Assembly (NCBI RefSeq): GCF_000407165.1
Contig: NZ_KE136479.1
Span: 1,685,464-1,749,463, forward strand
DNA: 64,000 bases
Direction of reading: 5' to 3'
DNA from: Enterococcus haemoperoxidus ATCC BAA-382
GTDB taxonomy: Bacteria; Bacillota; Bacilli; Lactobacillales; Enterococcaceae
The position numbers and the translations under genes are program-made. Positions 57,421 through 64,000 of the stretch are shown piece by piece. Every line of letters begins with the position of its first letter. Within the stretch, counting starts at the first letter, position 1. Under the pieces are notes generated by a model that saw only the letters and a list, made by a program, of their open reading frames with translations, ran no database searches and was not told the origin of the DNA.

Positions 57421-58131
57421 TTCTGCTTCTTTAATTTCTTTATTCAAATCTGCATAATCTATTTCAGTATGGATAAACGTCTCATCATTTTTAGGGAAAT
57501 GTTGCAATAAAGAGTCCATCGGTTCAATTTCAACCGTTCCTGTTTCCAATTCAAAATCCATCAGATGTCCACCAAATGTTTGATCATCATCAATAAAATG
57601 CAAATGAAAATCTGCAGCTGCAACTCCTTGAAAAAGTTCAGGAGTGAAGAAACCAACTATAGTACCAGTAACGTCTTCTTTAATAAATTCAGGCTGTTCT
57701 TTGGATACTTCCACTAACCGTTTATATGGTTTTTCCTGTTTCGGCATTGCTCGAATATGCACTTTTTTAAACTTCCCGTGAATTTTAATTGCATGAAACA
57801 AATTTTCACTCTTTAACTGTTCACGGATCAATGTATTGATTTTTAGATTATCCGTAAGCTGTTCGACTTGAAATGTAATTGTCGGCTTAAAGGTTGTCAC
57901 TGCAGCATAAGGTGTTTCTTGATCCTCATTTAGTGCAATCAGCGCACCATCTTCTCTTCCTTGATAAGCTTTTCCACCTAAAATAATCAATTCTCCATCA
58001 AGACCGGATAAAGTCCCAATCCCAAAATCGCCTTTTTTCAAAATATTAGCAATTGTTTCAGTACCATCCATTAAGCCGGCCATTAAAGCACCTAATGTCC
58101 CGTGCTGGTATAAGATTGCTTCTTTTGTCAT
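57418..58131 (-). CDS. budA: Alpha-acetolactate decarboxylase
   Basis: 237 residues from ATG 58131 (AGAAAGGTG upstream). Motifs: LYQHGTLGALMAGLMDGTET, GIGTLSGLDGELIILGG and the zinc-binding FHLHFIDDDQTFGGH. Converts acetolactate to acetoin, lowering acid stress from pyruvate overflow and steering acetolactate away from branched amino acids. Thirteen bases after alsS. Confidence 0.96.
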   Translation of the reverse strand: MTKEAILYQHGTLGALMAGLMDGTETIANILKKGDFGIGTLSGLDGELIILGGKAYQGREDGALIALNEDQETPYAAVTTFKPTITFQVEQLTDNLKINTLIREQLKSENLFHAIKIHGKFKKVHIRAMPKQEKPYKRLVEVSKEQPEFIKEDVTGTIVGFFTPELFQGVAAADFHLHFIDDDQTFGGHLMDFELETGTVEIEPMDSLLQHFPKNDETFIHTEIDYADLNKEIKEAE

Positions 58132-58144
58132 CGTTATCACCTTT

Positions 58145-59809
58145 CTAATAAAACTGATCTGGTAAAATCGTTTCGCCAAGTTTTTCGTTGTCTTGATAAT
58201 CAATAGGAATATCGATCACGACAGGACCTTCCGTTTGAATCCCAGTCAAAATTGCTGCTCTTAATTCTTCCACGGTCTCCGCACGCAATCCTTTTGCCCC
58301 AAAAGCTTCAGCATATTTCACAAAATCAACCGGTCCAAAATCCACACCGGAAATTCGATGATATTTTAGCTGCTCTTGAAATTCCACCATGTTATAGCGA
58401 CCATCATTCCAAATTAAATGAATTATATTCAATTTCTTGCGGACCGCCGTTTCAAGATCTTGTGCAGAAAACAAGAATCCTCCATCTCCTGATACTGATA
58501 TTATTTGTGTATTCGGACGAACAAGCGCAGCTGAAATCGCCCAGGGAAGTGCTACTCCTAACGTTTGCATGCCATTACTAAAAAGCAAATGTCTCGGTTC
58601 ATAACTTCTAAAATGACGCGCCATCCAAATATAATGGCTACCTACGTCAACTGTAACAGTCATCTCATCAGTCACAAGATTTTGCAGTGTCTCAATAACT
58701 TCTAGCGGATGGACCAGACCGTTTTCTGTCCGCTCTTTTAAGTCATCCCGTTCTATTAGCTTTTCGTGCAATAAATCTAAGTAATCCATTGCTTTTTCAG
58801 ATAGTATTTTCGCCTCAATACTAGGTAAAAGTACGGTTAACGTTTCTGCAATATCACCGATCAGTTCACGTTCCGGCTGGAAATATAGATCAATCTCAGC
58901 TGGCGTATCATCGATTACAATGATTTTAGAATCCCCTTCCGCATTCCAATTTCTAGCTTCATACTCGATTGGATCGTAGCCGACGGCGATGACTAAGTCA
59001 CTTCGCTTCAACAACATATCTCCTGGTTGATTACGGAATAAACCAACCCGACCAAAAAAATGATCTTCCAGTTTTCTAGAAATCACACCTGCCGCTTGAA
59101 ATGTTTCAACAACTGGGATATTTGTTTTCTCAACAATTTCACGAATCGCTTTTGCTTCTTTTTCAGTAGATGCTCTCATACCAACTAGCAAGACTGGTAA
59201 TTCTGCTGCTTGAATCAGTTTAGAAAGGTATTGAATATCACAAGATGAAGCAGAACCGATCTTTGGATCACTCAAAGGTTTGATACTAGCAGATTCGACT
59301 GATCCGTCCACCACATCTTGAGGAATACTAATGAAACTAGCGCCTTTTTTTGATGATTTAGCCAAACGATAGGCATTTGCAAGAACTTCAGAAATAGTCT
59401 CTGGGTCTTGAATTTCTACACTATATTTAGTGATGGGTTCAAATAAAGCAGCATTGTTCATGCTTTGGTGCGTTAATTTTAGTAAATCTCTGCGTTTCAC
59501 TTGACCGCCAATGGCTAGTACAGGATCGCCCTCTGCGGTGGCAGTGACTAAACCTGTTGCTAAGTTGCTTGCACCCGGACCACTTGTTGCAACTACCACA
59601 CCCGGATTTCCGGTCAAACGTCCAACAGCTGCTGCCATAAAAGCAGCGTTTTGTTCATGACGCGTTACGATCAATTCAGGTCCGTCATCCACTAATGCAT
59701 TAAATAGTCCATCGATCTTTGCTCCTGGAATCCCAAAAACATAATCAACTTGATGGTTTTTCAAACTCTCTACAATCACTTTAGCGCCATTTCTGCTTTT
59801 TTCCGCCAT
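58145..59809 (-). CDS. alsS: Catabolic acetolactate synthase
   Basis: 554 residues. Thiamine-diphosphate enzyme: [20 protein letters not shown], catalytic Glu in [10 protein letters not shown], and the ThDP motif [20 protein letters not shown]...WNDGRYN. It lacks a linked regulatory subunit and pairs with budA, so it is the FAD-independent catabolic type making acetolactate from two pyruvates. AAAAGGAG precedes ATG. Confidence 0.96.
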   Translation of the reverse strand: MAEKSRNGAKVIVESLKNHQVDYVFGIPGAKIDGLFNALVDDGPELIVTRHEQNAAFMAAAVGRLTGNPGVVVATSGPGASNLATGLVTATAEGDPVLAIGGQVKRRDLLKLTHQSMNNAALFEPITKYSVEIQDPETISEVLANAYRLAKSSKKGASFISIPQDVVDGSVESASIKPLSDPKIGSASSCDIQYLSKLIQAAELPVLLVGMRASTEKEAKAIREIVEKTNIPVVETFQAAGVISRKLEDHFFGRVGLFRNQPGDMLLKRSDLVIAVGYDPIEYEARNWNAEGDSKIIVIDDTPAEIDLYFQPERELIGDIAETLTVLLPSIEAKILSEKAMDYLDLLHEKLIERDDLKERTENGLVHPLEVIETLQNLVTDEMTVTVDVGSHYIWMARHFRSYEPRHLLFSNGMQTLGVALPWAISAALVRPNTQIISVSGDGGFLFSAQDLETAVRKKLNIIHLIWNDGRYNMVEFQEQLKYHRISGVDFGPVDFVKYAEAFGAKGLRAETVEELRAAILTGIQTEGPVVIDIPIDYQDNEKLGETILPDQFY

Positions 59810-59987
59810 GTGTTACACTCCTTTTATAATCATGTTTCTTTTTCAAAAAAACGTTAATACAAAAAGAAACATTCGTTATTAAACAATAAAAAAATCTTTT
59901 TTTATAATACAGTTACATGACTTGTATCACTTTTTTCATTATAGCACGCATATTTTTATTTGTTTAATGATTTGATTGACGAAAAAT

Positions 59988-60023
59988 AAAACAGTAACGA
60001 AACGTTTTAGGTTTCGTCACTGT
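59988..60023 (-). terminator. Terminator of the 103-residue hypothetical gene
   Basis: Stem AACAGTAACGAAAC / GTTTCGTCACTGTT with a minus-strand TTTTATTTTT tail. Confidence 0.82.
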
Positions 60024-60034
60024 TCAAAAACATG

Positions 60035-60346
60035 CTATTTTAGATATTTCACACGTTCATCTTCGATTCGTTTTTCAAAATCCATGCCATAATCAAAGTC
60101 ATAAACGTGGTCTAACTTGTCTTTATAGCAAAGCATATCAAGCGGCATATCTTCTTCTTGTTCAACCTTCTCCATATCTGCCGGCATCTGAAAAGGTAAC
60201 AATTCTGATAGTGTGTACTCACCACTCAAAACACTTAAAATCGCCTGTATTTGGACACCAAAATCCACAATTATTCCTTGTACAAATGGTTCTAATCCTT
60301 TCACAATCGTCGGGTTTTTCATCATGAGAGAAGCTAAAAAGCGCAT
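60035..60346 (-). CDS. Hypothetical protein
   Basis: 103 residues, soluble, acidic C-terminal half (DMEKVEQEEDMPLDMLCYKD, DFDYGMDFEKRIEDERVKYL). No domain recognised. The ribosome site (AAGTGAAAG) is weak, and the start could be one of the later Met residues (8 or 9). It has its own terminator, which supports a real gene. Could also be the tail of a once longer protein. Confidence 0.6.
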   Translation of the reverse strand: MRFLASLMMKNPTIVKGLEPFVQGIIVDFGVQIQAILSVLSGEYTLSELLPFQMPADMEKVEQEEDMPLDMLCYKDKLDHVYDFDYGMDFEKRIEDERVKYLK

Positions 60347-60637
60347 TCTTTCACTTATTCTATCTTACAGAAAATTTAACTCTGATGCACACTCATCTAG
60401 CATTTTATGATTCTTTACTTGGCTCTGACACTTCTATTTTATTTTTAATAAGTTTAAGAAAGAGTAAAGAAAACGAAATTGTCAGGCTATTAACTTAAAA
60501 TGCATCAAATTTGCGCTTGCCTTTGACAAATTAAAGTAGCCCCTCTCGCATTTGATTTCCTATCTGCCAAATGATAAAACAACACGGATTATTCTATTTT
60601 CTCACTTTTTATTATAAAAAATTTAATACTTAAGTAG
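60347..60637. other. Gene-free stretch
   Basis: No open frame or structured RNA recognised between the hypothetical gene and the promoter of the second M-box. It must hold the promoter of the former on the minus strand, but none is clear. Confidence 0.45.
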
Positions 60638-60666
60638 TTGACATTAATGAAGATATTCACTATATT
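60638..60666 (+). promoter_or_regulatory. Promoter of the M-box/LCP/SEDS operon
   Basis: Consensus TTGACA (60638-60643), 17-base spacer and TATATT (60661-60666). It starts transcription directly before the aptamer. Confidence 0.9.
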
Positions 60667-60684
60667 TAGGGCGATCTAAATAAC

Positions 60685-60850
60685 TTGTTAGGTGAGGCTC
60701 CTATGGAAACACAGGCTACTGCTCAAAAATGTCGAAAGACAGTAATGGGTAGGACAGGAATTGTCGAATTAAGGCTTTTCACAAAGTAGCTAAAAGCTCT
60801 GCTTTTTACGTTTCATAGTGCTAAAACTCAACGATGAGAATGATAATAAG
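60685..60850 (+). ncRNA. M-box (ykoK) Mg2+ riboswitch upstream of LCP and SEDS genes
   Basis: Contains TTAGGTGAGGCTCCTATG, ACACAGGCTACTGCTC, the GTCGAAAGAC hairpin, AATGGGTAGGACAGGAATTG and GTGCTAAAACTCAACGA. These conserved elements occur in the same order as in the mgtA leader at 41862-42027. Base changes keep the pairing (GTCGAAAGAC against GTCGAGAGAC). At high Mg2+ it should allow the terminator at 60877 to form. Confidence 0.93.
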
Positions 60851-60876
60851 CTCTCTTTGTGCTGAAATCAATCCCC

Positions 60877-60908
60877 CTTCGCTGAGTTATTTAAGCGAAG
60901 TTTTTTTG
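60877..60908 (+). terminator. Expression-platform terminator of the second M-box
   Basis: Stem CTTCGCT / AGCGAAG with an adjoining seven-T run, 27 bases past the aptamer and 188 bases before the LCP start. Confidence 0.88.
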
Positions 60909-61095
60909 TTTTGATAAATAATGGTGACAGTATTTTTGATTTTGGAGGTGACGGTTTACAGGTTGACGAAATTAGGCTTTGACTGTCTGTCACTTATTAT
61001 TCACGGCAAAAAGAACTCTTTATCCCCATCTAAAACAATTCCTAAAGCCGAACTTTATTTGACGATCAATTAAAATGATTAGCGAGGAATAAAAA

Positions 61096-62022
61096 ATGAA
61101 AACAGGAATGAAATTCTTAATTTGTATACTTCTTAGTATTATCTTACTTCTGACTGGAATCGGGAGTTATACTGCAATCACCTTTCATAACGGAAAGAAA
61201 ATGGCTCTCTCTCAAGTAAATAAGACTAAGAATAATAATTTTTCCGGTGATCAACAAACAAATACGAAAGAGATCACAATCATGCTAATAGGTGACGATG
61301 GGCGTGAAGATGATGAAGATGGCGGACGTGCAGATACATTGATGGTCGCTCATTATAATAGCGAAACGAAACAGCCAAAATTAATTTCGATCATGAGGGA
61401 CTCTTATGTATCCATACCAGGTCATGGTTTAGAAAAAATCAACGCTGCCTATGCTTATGGCGGAGCAGAATTAACCCGCAAAGTTCTTAATGATTCTTTT
61501 GGTTTACCAATCAATTATTATATATCCGCTGATTTTAATAACTTTATCCGATTGATCAATGAACTTTACCCCAAAGGAATTGAAATTGATGCGGAAAAAG
61601 ACATCAACTTAGACAATGTTGATATCAAAAAAGGCAAACAAATCATGGACGGTAATACTTTACTGCAGTATGCTCGTTTTAGAATGGATGAAGAGGGAGA
61701 TTTTGGACGTGTCAGAAGACAACAGCAAGTCATGGATGCTCTAGCTAAGCAATCTAAGGATGCAGTTGCTTTTATGCAGTTACCAAAAATTGCTGGTGAA
61801 GCGGTCGGTTACTTAGACACAAACATTCCAAGTGATCTCCTTGTAGATTTAGCAAAAGATTTTCTCACAGGAAAAGTAAAAAATCTAGAAACGTTATCTG
61901 TGCCAGTAAAAGGGAGCTGGGCCTTTAACGACTATACCGATGCTGGTAGTGTCCTGGAAGTAGATGAAAAACAAAATACACTGGCCATTCAAGACTTTTT
62001 GAATGATGGAGCCTCACGATGA
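61096..62022 (+). CDS. LytR-CpsA-Psr (LCP) family wall-polymer ligase
   Basis: 308 residues. N-terminal membrane helix (FLICILLSIILLLTGIGSYT) and an extracellular LCP domain: ADTLMVAHYNS, SIMRDSYVSIPG (catalytic Arg), INAAYAYGGAELTRKVLNDS, and QYARFRMDEEGDFGRVRRQQ. LCP enzymes transfer teichoic acids or capsule from lipid carrier to peptidoglycan. GCGAGGAA precedes ATG. First gene after the Mg2+ riboswitch and overlapping the SEDS gene by four bases. Confidence 0.93.
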   Translation: MKTGMKFLICILLSIILLLTGIGSYTAITFHNGKKMALSQVNKTKNNNFSGDQQTNTKEITIMLIGDDGREDDEDGGRADTLMVAHYNSETKQPKLISIMRDSYVSIPGHGLEKINAAYAYGGAELTRKVLNDSFGLPINYYISADFNNFIRLINELYPKGIEIDAEKDINLDNVDIKKGKQIMDGNTLLQYARFRMDEEGDFGRVRRQQQVMDALAKQSKDAVAFMQLPKIAGEAVGYLDTNIPSDLLVDLAKDFLTGKVKNLETLSVPVKGSWAFNDYTDAGSVLEVDEKQNTLAIQDFLNDGASR

Positions 62023-63200
62023 GCTGGCCTAAAAGATTATCCAAACTGCATTATGTCGATTTTTATATTTTGATCCCTTATTTAATCTTATGTGTTGTAG
62101 GTATTCTGATGGTCTATAGCTCAAGTTCCTATCAATTGCTGGACAGTGAATTAGGGACCGCAAGTAAAGCAATCAAACAATCAATGTATTTTCTTTTTAG
62201 TTTGTTTTGCATGAGTTTTGTATATCGAGTCAATTTGAGCGTTCTTCGCAAACCCAAGATGATGTATTTCCTATTGGCATTAACATTTCTCTCAATTGTT
62301 GCGTTGCCTTTTATCGGAACAAGCGTTGGTGGTGCAAAACGATGGATCAATTTAGGCGTTCTTTTATTTCAGCCGTCTGAGTTAGTTCCTTTAGTCCTTG
62401 TATTGTACTTATCTTCTAACTTGTCTAAAAATGATACCTTAGTTCCATTTACGTTTAAAAACCACAAACGCTCGTTACTGGTTTCGATTTTCTTTATGTT
62501 TTTTGTTGCTTTACAGCCAAATATAGCTGGTGCTTCAATGATTTTTATTCTTGTTTTAGTATTGTTTTTATTTAGTGGTCTTTCTCCTTTGTTTACATCA
62601 CTTGCTTTAGTTGGCTTTGTTGCAATAAAACGGTTAGGGACGGTTCTTTTATTGTCGATTCCCACTGATTGGATGCCTCAAAAATTCAGCTATTTAGTAA
62701 CACGTTTTGAAGTAATGCAAAATCCTTTTATTGATCCAACTGGCAAGGGATTTCAAACCTCTAATGCTTATTATGCCATGCATAATGGCGGTTTTTGGGG
62801 CTTAGGTTTAGGAAATAGTATTCAGAAAAAAGGATTTCTTCCAGCAGCTGATACGGATTTTATTTTTGCTATCTGTATAGAAGAGTTAGGATTGATTTTT
62901 TCTTTGGGTATTTTATTCGCCGTATTTTTTATTGTTGCTCGTTTGTTTTTATTAGCAATAAAATCAAAATACCTTTACTACTCTTACCTTTACATCGGAT
63001 GTGGAATGTTGCTTTTCCTTCAAGTTTCTGTAAACGTTGGTAGCCTGTTAGGTTATATCCCTATGACCGGTTTGACATTTCCTTTTATCAGTTACGGTGG
63101 GTCTAGTTTACTGATTTTAAGCATCACGCTTGGTGTTGCCTTGAATGCACGTGGAACAGAACTTAGAGAAACAATTAGACGACAAGGAGGCGTTGTATGA
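62019..63200 (+). CDS. SEDS family protein (FtsW/RodA type), copy 1
   Basis: 393 residues, ten membrane helices. SEDS signatures: GAKRWINLGVLLFQPSELVP and the late GLTFPFISYGGSSLLILSITLG, with AADTDFIFAICIEELG holding the conserved acidic residue. SEDS proteins are peptidoglycan glycosyltransferases that work with class B PBPs. Overlaps both neighbours (ATGA). Whether FtsW-like or RodA-like cannot be set by eye; no PBP is adjacent in the visible part. Confidence 0.93.
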   Translation: MSWPKRLSKLHYVDFYILIPYLILCVVGILMVYSSSSYQLLDSELGTASKAIKQSMYFLFSLFCMSFVYRVNLSVLRKPKMMYFLLALTFLSIVALPFIGTSVGGAKRWINLGVLLFQPSELVPLVLVLYLSSNLSKNDTLVPFTFKNHKRSLLVSIFFMFFVALQPNIAGASMIFILVLVLFLFSGLSPLFTSLALVGFVAIKRLGTVLLLSIPTDWMPQKFSYLVTRFEVMQNPFIDPTGKGFQTSNAYYAMHNGGFWGLGLGNSIQKKGFLPAADTDFIFAICIEELGLIFSLGILFAVFFIVARLFLLAIKSKYLYYSYLYIGCGMLLFLQVSVNVGSLLGYIPMTGLTFPFISYGGSSLLILSITLGVALNARGTELRETIRRQGGVV

Positions 63201-64000
63201 GAAAATCATTAACAGCAAAAAGCGAACCAGTGAATTACGCCCTCTTGTTACCTGTTTTTTTATTGATACTCGTCGGATTTGTTGCTCAGTATGGTGCGTT
63301 TCATGCTGATCCAATGGTTGAATCGATTGCTCCGTTATTAAAAAAACAGCTTTTATGGACTATTTTAGGAATCGGAACAATGTTCGGTACTATGTTTATC
63401 CCTATCAAATATCTATGGAAATTAACACCCGCTTTATACGGCCTATCCTTGATTCTAATGGGATTGCTTATAAAGTTTCATGATCCTGTTATGGCAGCCG
63501 CTACAGGAACGAAACGTTGGCTTAGGCTAGGGCCTATCTCATTTCAACCATCAGAATTCATGAAGCTTGGCTATATTTTGATGTTAGCTTATATCGTTAC
63601 AAGAAGAAGACAACGCGCCACAACCCCTTCAACGTCAAAAGAAGATTTTCATTTGTTGGGTGAATTAGTTATTGTCAGTTTACCTGTTTTAGCTTTGATG
63701 TTTTATCAAAAAGATTTCGGTACAAGTTTAGTTTTCATCTCGATTTTTCTTGGTATCGTACTTGTTTCTGGCTGTTCTTGGAAAATTTTAACCGTTGGTT
63801 TCAGTATAATTGGTGTACTTGGTGTTAGTGGTATTTTGCTAGTCTTGACTGAACAAGGGCAAAAAATTCTTTCATTCCTGCATTTTAAACCTTATCAATT
63901 TAATCGAATTCATGCGTGGCTCAATCCTTTTGAATATGCGGATTCAATTTCATTTCAGCAAGCCCGTGGTTTGACCGCAATTGGGTCCGGTGAAATGTTA
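63197..64000 (+). CDS. SEDS family protein (FtsW/RodA type), copy 2 (C-terminus cut)
   Basis: ATG 63197 overlaps the previous stop (ATGA), and GGAGG lies seven bases upstream. 268 codons are visible, open to the window edge. The sequence MRKSLTAKSEPVNYALLLPV, then GTKRWLRLGPISFQPSEFMK and FNRIHAWLNPFEYADSISFQ, is again SEDS. It is clearly different from copy 1, so the pair is not a recent duplication. What follows is outside the window; a transporter or PBP gene would be informative. Confidence 0.92.
   Translation, partial: MRKSLTAKSEPVNYALLLPVFLLILVGFVAQYGAFHADPMVESIAPLLKKQLLWTILGIGTMFGTMFIPIKYLWKLTPALYGLSLILMGLLIKFHDPVMAAATGTKRWLRLGPISFQPSEFMKLGYILMLAYIVTRRRQRATTPSTSKEDFHLLGELVIVSLPVLALMFYQKDFGTSLVFISIFLGIVLVSGCSWKILTVGFSIIGVLGVSGILLVLTEQGQKILSFLHFKPYQFNRIHAWLNPFEYADSISFQQARGLTAIGSGEML

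Noticed and set aside
60921..61073. A 50-codon frame (MVTVFLILEVTVYRLTKLGF start) between the M-box terminator and the LCP gene
   Set aside because: No ribosome site before its ATG and no recognisable family; it lies in leader sequence. Kept only as a possibility for a leader peptide.

Overview
The window reads as chromosome of a low-GC Gram-positive bacterium, most likely an Enterococcus. The pointers are an Lsa-type ABC-F protein, a SagA/SalB-like coiled-coil plus CAP secreted protein, catabolic AlsS/BudA, the hemW-hrcA-grpE-dnaK-dnaJ and rimP-nusA-rnpM-ylxQ-infB-rbfA blocks, strong GGAGG ribosome sites and frequent TTG/GTG starts. Species is not determined. Most genes are on the minus strand.

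Layout. 1-3.5 kb: a cut-off gene behind a near-perfect Fur box, then pcp with the DUF969/DUF979 membrane pair. 3.7-8.6 kb: a membrane protein with a degenerate J domain, a decayed TetR gene, and an Lsa-type ABC-F gene with a long structured leader. 8.6-10.9 kb: VOC protein, HAD phosphatase, RpiR regulator. 11-14.7 kb: a minus-strand cluster of a TcaA-like double zinc-ribbon protein, a NagZ-like GH3 enzyme and a zinc-ribbon membrane protein. 15.4-19.2 kb: a decayed accessory region next to tRNA-Leu(GAG). It holds a broken lipase that looks like a type VII secretion effector with two helical partners and a DUF1310 protein, plus fragments of DUF4839, FIVAR and integrase genes.

19.3-31.3 kb: YdcF, SprT, Tex, a PPP phosphatase, a MacAB-type efflux operon, EVE and flavin-binding proteins, and an ECF vitamin transporter with a DUF4430 lipoprotein, diverging from a WYL regulator. 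32.5-38.9 kb: the CIRCE-controlled heat-shock operon and hemW. 39-42 kb: mgtA behind an M-box Mg2+ riboswitch. 42-45 kb: two LysR regulators and a small lipoprotein. 45-56 kb: ribF, truB, the SalB-like protein, a secreted L-type lectin, and the rbfA-to-rimP translation/transcription operon. 56-60 kb: rnhC and the acetoin genes alsS-budA.

60.6-64 kb: a second M-box riboswitch with a strong promoter and terminator precedes an LCP-family gene and two SEDS (FtsW/RodA-type) genes. Cell-wall synthesis therefore appears to be under Mg2+ control, parallel to mgtA in the same window. This and the broken lipase cassette are the most interesting items. No CRISPR array, rRNA or intact mobile element was seen.
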